Of a stretch of 64,000 bases of DNA, positions 8,260 to 16,408 are shown in pieces. Positions within the stretch are counted from its first letter, which is position 1; the number at the start of each line of letters is the position of its first letter. A program made the translations under genes and the position numbers. This stretch comes from an uncultured Lachnospiraceae bacterium (GTDB taxonomy: Bacteria; Bacillota; Clostridia; Lachnospirales; Lachnospiraceae), in the NCBI GenBank assembly GCA_910587715.1, contig CAJUMV010000022.1:1-64000 (forward strand). The letters run 5' to 3'. The notes beneath the pieces are model-generated. The model had not been told where the DNA came from and did no database searches. It saw only the letters and a list, made by a program, of their open reading frames with translations.

Positions 8260-9009
8260 TCAGATGCCGTATTCGTCACGCAAATCAGCGGATATGTGAT
8301 CTAAATCGGGATAGACGAAACTTTCCGTGATGCCCAGTACCCGGAGACTTTCTATAAAGTATTTCTTCCGCTCACAGGGGATGATGATTTTGTAGAGCAT
8401 ATTTTCGTCGCAGATATCCTCCAGATGCTTTAGGGAATTGTGTACGGTGAAATTGGAGTGCTGGGAGTACATCCGCAGATTGTTTTCCGTGGAGCTGCAT
8501 GCCAGAATGCGGTTTGTCAGCTCGTGGTTGTGGTGCGCGTGCTTGAAGGCGGGAAGCAGCATTTCCTGCGTGGTGTCGGCGTCGATGGGATAAATGCAGT
8601 TGCCGAAACCTTCCTGCTCATTCAAAAGCCCCGGCGCCAGCACCCAGACGCAGCCGTCCGTTTCAGGCAGCGCCCGGTAAGTCTCCGTGGCGAAAAACAC
8701 CGCGATCAGAGGAGACTGGCTCCAGTCCAGCATTCTGGTGGGAAGACCGTAGTGCTGCATCAGGGAGACCCAGCCCGCGTAATTGTGTTTGGCGGGCGGA
8801 TTGTCGATGATTTGCCTGGCGCGGGTGTAGAAGTCGTTGGTGATATACCGCTCCGCTTCCAGCCGTTTTTTGCTGCGCTGGATCGAGGGAATCAGCGTGA
8901 GGGACGCGTTTTCTTCCCCGCGGTACCAGAGCCGCACGCCGTGTTTTTGATATAAGCCGTTTACGAACTGTAAAAGCTCGTCGATGGTGCATATTTCCTG
9001 TGTAATCAT
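8260..9009 (-). CDS. FRG-domain protein
   Basis: The 249-residue protein carries the FRG family pattern: WYRGEE near residue 28, 'SLTLIPSIQR', then 'WVSLMQHYGLPTRMLDWSQSPLIAVFFAT' around residues 100-130, then 'YPIDADTTQEMLLPAFKHAHHNHELTNRILACSS'. FRG domains occur in many bacterial and phage proteins, frequently in mobile or conflict-related loci. Their biochemical activity is not settled. The C-terminal quarter (ALKHLEDIC..LYKIIIPCERKKYFIESLRVLGI) is also family-typical. The gene is monocistronic and divergent from the small Imm44-like gene. The start has no strong Shine-Dalgarno (GGAGGAATT at 9010-9018 gives a good match when read on the minus strand). Confidence 0.82.
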   Translation of the reverse strand: MITQEICTIDELLQFVNGLYQKHGVRLWYRGEENASLTLIPSIQRSKKRLEAERYITNDFYTRARQIIDNPPAKHNYAGWVSLMQHYGLPTRMLDWSQSPLIAVFFATETYRALPETDGCVWVLAPGLLNEQEGFGNCIYPIDADTTQEMLLPAFKHAHHNHELTNRILACSSTENNLRMYSQHSNFTVHNSLKHLEDICDENMLYKIIIPCERKKYFIESLRVLGITESFVYPDLDHISADLRDEYGI

Positions 9010-9147
9010 AATTCCTCCACATTTTCCGGGACCGTAATCGAGTCTGTCCGATTTTGTTATGGACTTGACAGCCCTTTTTTGTCATAATGATTATAGAAGA
9101 TTTTGGAAGGTTGCACAAGGGTTAATCGGAAAGGAAGGAGGTGGTAT

Positions 9148-9534
9148 ATGGAGCTGAATATCAATTCTCCTGCCTATTTTAGCGTTCAGTATGGCGTTGA
9201 TGACGAAGTATACAGGTATTTCCGGAGTTTGTACGCGTTCTTTCAGGACAAAGAATACAGCGAGATATTGTCGGTCATAGGTATCACCCCGGTGATTGCC
9301 CCAAAAGAACTGTATGAGCAGGGTTTATGGAAAGAACATACAAAGAGCGTATCTCTGGGAGCGTGCGCGATTATCAGTATCAGAATGGATTTTGAAAGTT
9401 ATTATGAGGCGGACAGTAATGGGAAAATAGAACTGATCCGGGAAATGATTGTTAAGGCTGTCAAAAAGATAAAAGCTAAAGGAAAGTTCGACTGGGAAAG
9501 TTTTAGGGACGACCTAATGAATTTTTCAGGCTGA
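9148..9534 (+). CDS. Small cytosolic protein, possibly Imm44-like immunity protein
   Basis: The product is 128 residues from ATG 9148, chosen because GGAAGGAGGTGG lies just upstream. It is acidic to neutral and soluble, with no signal peptide or membrane segment. The spacing of 'PKELYEQGLWKEHTKSVSL', 'IRMDFESYYEAD' and 'LIREMIVKAVKKIKAKGKFDWESFRDDL' resembles Imm44-type immunity proteins of polymorphic toxin systems as I recall them. This is a tentative pattern match and could not be searched. No cognate toxin gene is adjacent. The next gene starts 48 bases downstream on the same strand, so the two probably share a message. Confidence 0.5.
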   Translation: MELNINSPAYFSVQYGVDDEVYRYFRSLYAFFQDKEYSEILSVIGITPVIAPKELYEQGLWKEHTKSVSLGACAIISIRMDFESYYEADSNGKIELIREMIVKAVKKIKAKGKFDWESFRDDLMNFSG

Positions 9535-9582
9535 GACAGCAGTGTAAGACGGTTAGTGTGTGAAAGAAGGAGAGGGGCAGCC

Positions 9583-10623
9583 ATGGATTTTGCGGATAAT
9601 CTCAAAAAATGTTTTGAGCGGATCGGTACATATTGCAACAGTGCAGAATACGGGAAAGCGCGGGAAGAGCTCGACAAAATCGAGCCATATTGCCAGACGC
9701 CTGCCGATAAGGCGCGCTTACACTATTCGCGCGGCTATCTTAACTATGCGACGGTAAGCCAGCTTTCTGCCCTTCTGGAATATCGGAGAGGGCTGCGGGA
9801 AGATCCTGTTGATTCCCTGAAACTGAAAAAGGAATGCAAATATTCCGTGAAACTGATCAAAAAGGAATATGCCGAGCTGGCAAGGGTGGCTGCGGATATT
9901 GATCATATGATAAACCTGCGTTACCATGAGATTCCAGAGGAAAACAAAACGGAAGTTGATGAGCAGACCTTTCAGTTGCTTTTGGGATTTCACCAAAGTA
10001 TCAGACCGCCGCGTATTGACAACATCACTCTTGGATTTCCAAAAGAGGATATCTTTCTCGGATTCGGGGATTACTATGCGAAGCTCACAGGAGAAAAGCA
10101 GGAAGAGGCAAAACGATTTCTGGAAGAGGCGTATCAGATGACAGACCGGGAAAGTTTTTTAACATGTATCCGCGACAATCCGAACCTGCATATGGACGGC
10201 TATATCGGCGATGCCATGGCGTACTTAAATGATGAATCAGCTTTTGCTGTCGATACACTGGATGAGGATGAAAAGCTGTGCTTTCTGGCTAAGGCGGAGT
10301 TTGTAAAGCCGTTTGCAAACTATCTGCCAGATGCGGGCATCATTGCATGGGATGTGAGCAGACAGATAGGACTGACGCGACTGGCGTTTGCCTGTGATAT
10401 CATCAATAGAGAGGATTACTGCCGCGGTATGGAGGACATGTCCCGAATATTAAAGGCGGGACTTAAATCCTTTGAGGAATACGCGAGGTCATTTATATTC
10501 GGGTCGGCGCTTTTTTTCTTCAAGGTGAAGGCTATGAATATCAATAAAGCGACCGATTTTATGTTCAGTATCTTCGGGTATCTGGATATGAGCGATCTGC
10601 GCAATATAAAGTGGATGAAGTAA
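9583..10623 (+). CDS. DUF1266-domain protein
   Basis: The product is 346 residues from ATG 9583, behind AAGAAGGAGAGGGG. The N-terminal 90 residues look helical and TPR-like (AEYGKAREELDKIEPYCQ, KARLHYSRGYLNYATVSQ). The last third, beginning at 'AWDVSRQIGLTRLAFACDIINREDY' and running to 'SFEEYARSFIFGSALFFFK', fits the DUF1266 pattern (WD..R...L.R.A......I....Y...........F.S..EYA.SF..G). Function is unknown. DUF1266 proteins are cytosolic and accessory in distribution. The two-gene arrangement with the Imm44-like gene suggests a conflict-system context, which is an inference. Confidence 0.68.
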   Translation: MDFADNLKKCFERIGTYCNSAEYGKAREELDKIEPYCQTPADKARLHYSRGYLNYATVSQLSALLEYRRGLREDPVDSLKLKKECKYSVKLIKKEYAELARVAADIDHMINLRYHEIPEENKTEVDEQTFQLLLGFHQSIRPPRIDNITLGFPKEDIFLGFGDYYAKLTGEKQEEAKRFLEEAYQMTDRESFLTCIRDNPNLHMDGYIGDAMAYLNDESAFAVDTLDEDEKLCFLAKAEFVKPFANYLPDAGIIAWDVSRQIGLTRLAFACDIINREDYCRGMEDMSRILKAGLKSFEEYARSFIFGSALFFFKVKAMNINKATDFMFSIFGYLDMSDLRNIKWMK

Positions 10624-10642
10624 TCTGTAATCTTGTCTGCCC

Positions 10643-10667
10643 GGTCGGACGGTTATGCCGTCCGACC
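10643..10667. other. Perfect 10-bp inverted repeat at the 3' end of the HD-GYP gene
   Basis: GGTCGGACGG (10643-10652) and CCGTCCGACC (10658-10667) flank TTATG. The repeat includes the last codons and stop of the minus-strand HD-GYP gene, and lies 20 bases past the DUF1266 stop. No T-tract follows on either strand, so it is more likely an mRNA 3'-end hairpin than a strong intrinsic terminator. Confidence 0.5.
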
Positions 10668-12362
10668 ATTCTCGTCATAATAGGAAATCAGTTGTTCCCG
10701 GCACCGCAGAAACAGTTTCCCGAGCTCCGGGTCAAAATGACTTCCCAGCGATTCCTCTATGATCTGAAAAGCGCTGTCGTAGTTCATGCTTTCTTTGTAA
10801 CAACGTTTGCTGACCAGCGCGTCAAACACATCCGCAAGCGCCATGATCCGTGCCTCCGGCGGGATATCAAGCCCGGAAAGGTGTTCCGGGTAGCCCTCCC
10901 CGTTCCATTTTTCATGGTGGTAGTGGGCAATGTTTTCCGCGATTTGGATAAAGGCTTCATCCTCCACGCCCTGCAGTACCTTTGCGACGATTTCTCCGCC
11001 CCTGCCGGCGTGATCTTTCATTTCCTCAAATTCGTTCGGGGTAAACTTTCCCGGCTTTCGCAAAATGCGGTCGTCCACAGCCATTTTTCCGAGATCGTGC
11101 ATGGGTGCCGCCTTTGTTACATAAGTGAGGAACTCTTTTGAAAACCCGTAAGCCTCCCCTACATGCTCCAATTCTTTCGTGAAAATCCGTATGACTTCGC
11201 TGGTCCTCTTTACATGACCTCCCGTACTGCTGTCGCGGCTCTCAATCATGTCCGCCATGCCAAGCAGCATTTTGTCCTGCATACTGCTTATATGCGCCGT
11301 CTTTTCCTCCACAGCCTTTTCCAGTTCTTCGTTGTAATCATGTAAAAGGCGTATATATTCCCTTCTCTGTGTTTCGTCCTCCAGTTCCACCATAAGCCCG
11401 ATTTTTCGCTTTCCAGCGCCATGGAATAGTGGTTTGATGGTGCATCTTAGTTCTTTATCTTTTGTGAGGATATAGTATTTTTGCGCATCGTTATTCTGCG
11501 CATTTTCAAGTCTTGCGGCAATATTTTCATACAGAAAAGGTGTATCTTTGCCGATCGGGTCATCCATGCGAAGGTCTGCGATTTCGGGAAGATATTCTTT
11601 CACCTTTTCATTGCAGCCAAGATACCGATGCTGGTTGTCGAATACCAGATAGCCGTAGGTACTGTGTTCCTCCAGTGCGTTTGCGATAGTATCCGACACT
11701 TCATACATGCCGATCCGGCGGATCAGAGAGAGAATCAGTATTTCGTCCAGCAGATAGACAAAGGTCATCCACTCAATCCGTGAATGCAGCATCCGCTCTC
11801 CAGCGTAAACGCCGATAGATATAATCTGGGCAAGAAAAAGGGAAAGGATGACTTTGTAGGAAATCTTTTTCCGCTGGGAAAAGGAAGCCGCCAGTATCCA
11901 CATACCGAGCGCCATACACAGAAGCACATAGACCGGATAAAGGCTGTGCATGGGACCGTACTCTTTTTCCAGAAAGGATACGCCGTCAATCAGTGCCAGA
12001 GAGACGCTGCTGTAGAAATCTGTCCGCAGCCCGACCTGAAAGGCATAATAGATGACAACGGAGGCGAACAGGACGAGGAAGAGCAGCAGTACATGGTTTA
12101 CCTGTCGGCGGCACAGATTTGCAATACTTACGAAAAGCAGAATGGGAACGAGCACGCCGCCCAGATAGACCAGATTATTGCCACGGATGGCGTTTTCCAG
12201 AGAGGAGGCGGTGCAGATTGAGTAGTAGCCGAAATTTCCGATAGAGATCGCCACAAAAAGGAGCAGATAATTGGTTATTTTCTGCTTTTGCCCAATTTTA
12301 ACCAGCAGCATGAAAAAGATTACGGACATGATAAACGCGATACCATAAAGCGGAATAATCAT
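10653..12362 (-). CDS. Membrane HD-GYP c-di-GMP phosphodiesterase
   Basis: The 569-residue protein has about seven membrane helices in the first 220 residues, arranged like the histidine-kinase 7TM sensory module. A PAS-like region follows (YGYLVFDNQHRYLGCNEKVKEYLP, residues about 240-330), then a coiled linker, then an HD-GYP domain. The metal-binding HD is in 'APMHDLGKMAVDD'. 'HHEKWNGEGYP' supplies the GYP signature, and 'IMALADVFDAL' follows. HD-GYP enzymes hydrolyse cyclic di-GMP in the cytosol, and the sensory part should respond to an envelope or extracellular cue. All key metal-binding residues appear present, so activity is likely. The gene is divergent from the LytTR two-component pair and shares a 245-base control region with it. 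Confidence 0.9.
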   Translation of the reverse strand: MIIPLYGIAFIMSVIFFMLLVKIGQKQKITNYLLLFVAISIGNFGYYSICTASSLENAIRGNNLVYLGGVLVPILLFVSIANLCRRQVNHVLLLFLVLFASVVIYYAFQVGLRTDFYSSVSLALIDGVSFLEKEYGPMHSLYPVYVLLCMALGMWILAASFSQRKKISYKVILSLFLAQIISIGVYAGERMLHSRIEWMTFVYLLDEILILSLIRRIGMYEVSDTIANALEEHSTYGYLVFDNQHRYLGCNEKVKEYLPEIADLRMDDPIGKDTPFLYENIAARLENAQNNDAQKYYILTKDKELRCTIKPLFHGAGKRKIGLMVELEDETQRREYIRLLHDYNEELEKAVEEKTAHISSMQDKMLLGMADMIESRDSSTGGHVKRTSEVIRIFTKELEHVGEAYGFSKEFLTYVTKAAPMHDLGKMAVDDRILRKPGKFTPNEFEEMKDHAGRGGEIVAKVLQGVEDEAFIQIAENIAHYHHEKWNGEGYPEHLSGLDIPPEARIMALADVFDALVSKRCYKESMNYDSAFQIIEESLGSHFDPELGKLFLRCREQLISYYDENGRTA

Positions 12363-12448
12363 AGGAAATACCCTTCTTTCTGACAGATTGAAAACCTTTG
12401 ACCAGTTTCATGTTTATACATTATACAGCAGGCGTCAAAAAACAAGGG

Positions 12449-12482
12449 TTCTGGCAGAAACGTCAATTTTCTGGCAAAAACG
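12449..12482 (+). promoter_or_regulatory. Direct repeat pair, probable LytTR binding site
   Basis: TTCTGGCAGAAACG (12449-12462) and TTCTGGCAAAAACG (12469-12482) match at 13 of 14 positions with a 20-base period. Read on the other strand each contains a CGTTT core, as in LytTR-domain sites. They lie 24 bases upstream of the -35 box of the LytTR regulator's promoter, an activator-like position. Confidence 0.6.
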
Positions 12483-12506
12483 GTGGTGAAAACGGAAGTG
12501 TGGCGA

Positions 12507-12536
12507 TTGACAAAGGGCAGAAATAGCGAATATGAT
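12507..12536 (+). promoter_or_regulatory. Sigma-A promoter of the LytTR/GHKL operon
   Basis: TTGACA (12507-12512), an 18-base spacer and TATGAT (12531-12536). It gives a leader of about 65 bases before the GTG start of the regulator. Confidence 0.7.
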
Positions 12537-12607
12537 TAGGGTAAAAAATGCGGCATTCTCCGCATTGATTGGAGTCACAACAGGGCGGAATATAGAAGAG
12601 GTGCACG

Positions 12608-13369
12608 GTGAAACTGGCGTTTGTGGATGATGAAAAAGAATATACGATGGAAATGGAGAGGATCTGCCGGGAATTTGGGGTGAAGAACCACTGTGGGATT
12701 GAGACATGTTCCTTCACAGATGCGGCGGCTTTTCTGGACGCCTTCCGGGAGGGCAGTTTTGACATGGTTTTTATGGATATCTATATGGACGGCATGGATG
12801 GGATTTCGGCGGCGGCAAGGATGCGGGAGCGGGATAAGAACTGTCTGCTTGTCTTTCTCACTTCCAGTGCGGAGTTTATGCCCGAGGCTTTTTCCTGTCA
12901 TGCCTTCGAGTATGTGACAAAACCTTTTTCCGGAGAGCGCATTGTTGCTGTGCTTCAGGACGCTCTGAAAGTGCTCCCGAACAAAACAAGATATATAGAG
13001 ATTCAAAGCGACAGAAGAACGGTTCCCGTTTTGCTTGGCAGCATTGCCTACGCTGTCACGGATGCGCATTATTTGGAAATCGGACGGACGGATGGCGTTA
13101 CGCTGCGCAGCCGTATGACACTTGCCGCATTTCTGGATCAAATAGGAGAGGACGCCCGTTTTATCATGATAAACAAAGGAATCGTAGTGAACGCCGACTA
13201 TATTCTGACATTTGAGGACAACTGCTGTATTCTGGAAAGCGGGATACAGTTTCCCGTCCGGGTGCGGGATTTTTTGAAAATCGAGCAGGCGGTGCGGGAT
13301 TATCATTTTAAGAAAATACACGAGCGGCAGTCCCTCTCGACGGGGCGGCACGGAAAGAAGGAGGGCTGA
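12608..13369 (+). CDS. LytTR-family response regulator
   Basis: The 253-residue protein starts at GTG 12608 (GAAGAGG upstream). A receiver domain fills residues 1-120: acidic pair DDE at 7-9, phosphoacceptor Asp in 'MVFMDIYMDGMDG' near residue 57, Thr/Ser in 'VFLTSSAEF', Lys in 'EYVTKPF'. A LytTR DNA-binding domain fills about 145-240 (DAHYLEIGRTDG, FIMINKGIVVNADYILTFEDN). The class regulates by binding direct repeats upstream of promoters. The repeat pair at 12449-12482 is the natural candidate and implies autoregulation. The sensor kinase gene begins two bases after the stop. Confidence 0.92.
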   Translation: MKLAFVDDEKEYTMEMERICREFGVKNHCGIETCSFTDAAAFLDAFREGSFDMVFMDIYMDGMDGISAAARMRERDKNCLLVFLTSSAEFMPEAFSCHAFEYVTKPFSGERIVAVLQDALKVLPNKTRYIEIQSDRRTVPVLLGSIAYAVTDAHYLEIGRTDGVTLRSRMTLAAFLDQIGEDARFIMINKGIVVNADYILTFEDNCCILESGIQFPVRVRDFLKIEQAVRDYHFKKIHERQSLSTGRHGKKEG

Positions 13370-13371
13370 CT

Positions 13372-14688
13372 ATGGATATGGAAAAGTGGCTGCCTGCATG
13401 GCTGCAGTTTCTGGCGCTGCTTCCGATTGCGGTTTCCTGTTATCTTCCGGCAAAGAATCAGATGAGACATACGCCCCTGAAAACGGCAGGCATGTGTTTT
13501 ACCCTGTTGCTTCCCTGTTCCCTGCTCAGCGCGTGGCTTCATGGAACATTTGAGATCAATGTAAACACCTTGCTTCTGCTGTGCCTGATACTTTTTTTCT
13601 TTTTCTACCGCCGCACGCTGAAAACGGATTTGCCCCGGGCGCTTGCTGTCTTTGTGGGCGTCTGTGCGGTGCAGACTTTTCCGTTACAGTTTGCATACGC
13701 ATTCGATGCACGGCTCCATCCCCTGTCCGGGGCGGGACAGATTTCCAAGGAAGCGGCTCTGCTGCAGCTTATTCTGGCATGTCTGATGCCCATAGCAGCG
13801 GCAAGCCCCTCCCTGCGTTATTCCGCGTGGGCGGTTGACAATCTGGATATCCCTAAGGTATGGTATTTAACGGTAGCGCTGTCTGCGGTGTTTCTGATTT
13901 TTAATGTGCTGGCTGTGCCGCATTCCTACAGCACGCTTTACGCGGGGCGGATGTTTTCTTTGTTTTTGCTGTTTGAGTGCGGCGCGCTGTTTGTGCTTAT
14001 TCTTATTTATCTGCTTTTTTATCAAGGCGCCAGACTTATCATGGAACATGCCAGACTGAAGGAGCACACCCAGCTCCTTGAGATGCAGATGCATCAGTAC
14101 CGCACCTTGCAGGATTACATGCAGCAGACCAAAAGAATGCGCCATGATTTCCGTCACCATCTGCGGCTGCTGTCTACCCTTGCAGGCAAGGGTGATTTGG
14201 AAGGCATTCAGACGCATCTGGCGGAATATGAAATCAAGTTGACGGAAAATACGCCGGTCAATTATTGTCAAAACAGTTCGCTGAATGCGCTGTTTGCCTA
14301 TTACAATGAAATGTCGGTACAGGAATGTATACGCACTGATTTTCATATCAGCCTGCCGGAACCGCTTACAATTTCTGAACTGGATCTGGCTTCCCTGTTT
14401 GGCAATCTGATGGAAAATGCCATAGAGGGATGCCGAACGCTGCCGAAAGAGGAACGGTACTTTTGTCTGACGGCGGAAGTGCGGCATCACAATGGGCTGT
14501 ACGTGGTTTCCACCAACAGCTTTGACGGAATCGTGCGGAAAGGGAGGGACGGCTACCGTTCCACAAAGCATGGCGGAAAGGGGACAGGGCTTGCCTCCAT
14601 ATCTGCCATTGCGGAAAAGTATAATGGCATGGCGGACTTTTCCAACAGTGAAAGAGAATTTTTTGCGGACGTGGCGGTAAAAATCTGA
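13372..14688 (+). CDS. GHKL-family sensor histidine kinase
   Basis: The 438-residue membrane protein has about six helices in residues 10-225. A cytosolic segment follows with the phosphoacceptor region 'RMRHDFRHHLRLLSTLAGKGD' near residue 260, and an HATPase_c domain of the GHKL type (N-box 'SLFGNLMENAIEGC', G-box 'GGKGTGLASISAIAEKYNG'). This is the AgrC/NatK-like class that pairs with LytTR regulators. It phosphorylates the regulator encoded just upstream, in the same operon. No peptide-signal precursor gene was found nearby, so the input is unknown. The C-terminus stops shortly after the G-box, as expected for the family. Confidence 0.9.
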   Translation: MDMEKWLPAWLQFLALLPIAVSCYLPAKNQMRHTPLKTAGMCFTLLLPCSLLSAWLHGTFEINVNTLLLLCLILFFFFYRRTLKTDLPRALAVFVGVCAVQTFPLQFAYAFDARLHPLSGAGQISKEAALLQLILACLMPIAAASPSLRYSAWAVDNLDIPKVWYLTVALSAVFLIFNVLAVPHSYSTLYAGRMFSLFLLFECGALFVLILIYLLFYQGARLIMEHARLKEHTQLLEMQMHQYRTLQDYMQQTKRMRHDFRHHLRLLSTLAGKGDLEGIQTHLAEYEIKLTENTPVNYCQNSSLNALFAYYNEMSVQECIRTDFHISLPEPLTISELDLASLFGNLMENAIEGCRTLPKEERYFCLTAEVRHHNGLYVVSTNSFDGIVRKGRDGYRSTKHGGKGTGLASISAIAEKYNGMADFSNSEREFFADVAVKI

Positions 14689-14728
14689 TATACTTGGTGG
14701 CAGGGCATTATATGCAAGGAGGAACGCT

Positions 14729-15853
14729 ATGGATAAGAAAGTAAAACAGAATCTACTGCTCGTGGTCTTGGGGGTCGGGTTATTTGCGGCTCTGATGAAC
14801 TTTCATGCGGTGCTTCTCTTTTTTGAAAAGGGTCTGGGGATCATCCTGCCGATTGTCGTCGGCGGCATACTGGCGCTGTTTATCAACGTACCTATGATGG
14901 GAATCGAAAAGCGGCTTCGGAAATTGCTGCAGAAAAGGAAAAAACAGCCATCCGACAAGTGCTACAGGGGCGTCTCGTTTCTTCTTACTTTTGTCGGTAT
15001 CGCGTTGGTGCTTACGCTTGTGTTCACACTGCTCATACCGGAGCTTGTAAGTTCGGTGAAGGGGCTTTATAAGCTGGTTGAAGCGCGTCTGCCGCAGTGG
15101 ATCACTTATCTGGAAAGCCTTGATCCGGAGGCGGCGTGGATAGAGGAAATGCTTTCAGACTTAAATCTGGAAAAAATCATGCAGAGTGTCGGTTTCGGCG
15201 CCAATCTGTTTTTGGAGGGTGTGGTGAGTACGGTATCCTCCGCCGCGAGCGTGGTCATAACGGCGGCGTTCGGGCTGATCATCAGTATTTATCTCGTGCT
15301 TGAAAAAGAGCAGGTATGCGGACATGTCAGAAAGGTAGTGTGTGCCTATCTGAAACCTTCATGGGCGGAATATCTCATTCATGTCAGCCGGACATTCAGC
15401 AGGTCCTTCGCGAACTTCCTGTCGGGGCAGTGCGCGGAGGCAGTGATTCTCGGGGTATTGATGTTTCTGGCGTTTACGATTTTCAGGCTGCCCTACGGAA
15501 GTCTGGTCGGCGTGCTGACGGCGGTCTGCGCGATCATTCCGTATGTGGGGGCTTTCATTTCCGGTGTGGTCAGTGTGATTCTCGCCCTGATGATTAGCCC
15601 GGCATTGGCGGTGCGCTGCCTGATAGTCTATCTGGTTGTCCAGTTTGTAGAGAATCAGTTTATTTATCCGAGAGTGGTGGGTGGCTCTGTCGGGCTTCCG
15701 CCATTGTATACGCTCATAGCGGCAATGATTGGCGGGGAGCTTTTTGGCATCATAGGAATTATCTTCTTTATTCCGATTATGGCGGTGGTGATCGAGCTGG
15801 TGAAAGAGGATGCCGGGAAGCGTTTGAGCCGGAAAGGGAAGCCTGCTATTTAA
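14729..15853 (+). CDS. AI-2E family transporter (PerM/YtvI-like)
   Basis: The 374-residue integral membrane protein has about seven or eight helices and the family's hallmarks: 'GIILPIVVGGILALFINVPM' near the N-terminus, an amphipathic middle region, 'GVLTAVCAIIPYVGAFISGVVSV' and 'VVGGSVGLPPLYTLIAAMIGGELFGIIGIIFFIPI' near the C-terminus. Family members have been linked to autoinducer-2 export and to sodium-proton exchange, so the substrate here is open. AAGGAGG is well placed before ATG 14729. The gene lies 40 bases after the sensor kinase and might be cotranscribed. Confidence 0.85.
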   Translation: MDKKVKQNLLLVVLGVGLFAALMNFHAVLLFFEKGLGIILPIVVGGILALFINVPMMGIEKRLRKLLQKRKKQPSDKCYRGVSFLLTFVGIALVLTLVFTLLIPELVSSVKGLYKLVEARLPQWITYLESLDPEAAWIEEMLSDLNLEKIMQSVGFGANLFLEGVVSTVSSAASVVITAAFGLIISIYLVLEKEQVCGHVRKVVCAYLKPSWAEYLIHVSRTFSRSFANFLSGQCAEAVILGVLMFLAFTIFRLPYGSLVGVLTAVCAIIPYVGAFISGVVSVILALMISPALAVRCLIVYLVVQFVENQFIYPRVVGGSVGLPPLYTLIAAMIGGELFGIIGIIFFIPIMAVVIELVKEDAGKRLSRKGKPAI

Positions 15854-15890
15854 AAACTTTGGAATGTTATGAATAGAAAAAGGAAGAGAT

Positions 15891-16268
15891 ATGGAACTGG
15901 ATGTTAAGGCATTTTGGGATGCGGTTCTGCGGCAGGATGCAGATGCGATCCGCGGATATTTTCATCCGGACGCGTGGGTGAACTGGCACAACACAAATGA
16001 GCATTTTGCCGTAGAGGAATTTATCCGGGCGAATTGCGAGTATCCCGGTGAGTGGGATGGGGAGATAGAGCGGAGTTTTACCACCGATACCCATATCATC
16101 ACTGCCACGCATGTGTACAGCAAAGACCAGAAGATGTCGTTTCATGTAACTTCCTTTATGCATGTAGTAGAAGGAAAAATCGCTTCCGTCGAAGAATACT
16201 GGGGTGACGACGGGGAGGCGCCGCAGTGGCGGCAGGATAAGAAGATTGGGAGTAAAATAAAGGGGTAA
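15891..16268 (+). CDS. NTF2-like (SnoaL-type) protein
   Basis: The 125-residue protein has the NTF2-like fold pattern: an N-terminal helix 'VKAFWDAVLRQDADAIRGYFHPDAWVNWHNTNEHFAVEEFI', then beta strands ending in 'SFMHVVEGKIASVEEYWGDDGEAPQW'. Proteins of this kind bind or turn over small ligands in the cytosol, but the shape alone gives no substrate. AAAGGAAGAGAT precedes the start. It follows the AI-2E-type transporter by 37 bases. Confidence 0.75.
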   Translation: MELDVKAFWDAVLRQDADAIRGYFHPDAWVNWHNTNEHFAVEEFIRANCEYPGEWDGEIERSFTTDTHIITATHVYSKDQKMSFHVTSFMHVVEGKIASVEEYWGDDGEAPQWRQDKKIGSKIKG

Positions 16269-16334
16269 GCGGAAAACCTGTGGAGGCTTGGAAATTTTTC
16301 CGTATGCCGAAGCAGGTAATTTTAATTTTGCATA

Positions 16335-16384
16335 TTGACACAGTGTCAGAAAAGGATTATATTATCTATGATGACACTGTGTCA
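16335..16384 (+). promoter_or_regulatory. Promoter with two TetR-type palindromic operators
   Basis: TTGACA (16335-16340), a 17-base spacer and TATATT (16358-16363) form a near-consensus promoter. A 13-base palindrome TGACACAGTGTCA (16336-16348) covers the -35 box. A second, TGACACTGTGTCA (16372-16384), lies at the expected transcription start, 36 bases away centre to centre. Two repressor dimers would block both polymerase binding and clearance. The downstream gene is a TetR regulator, so this is almost certainly autoregulation. Confidence 0.85.
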
Positions 16385-16408
16385 GAATGCTAAAAAAGGA
16401 GGTGCCAG

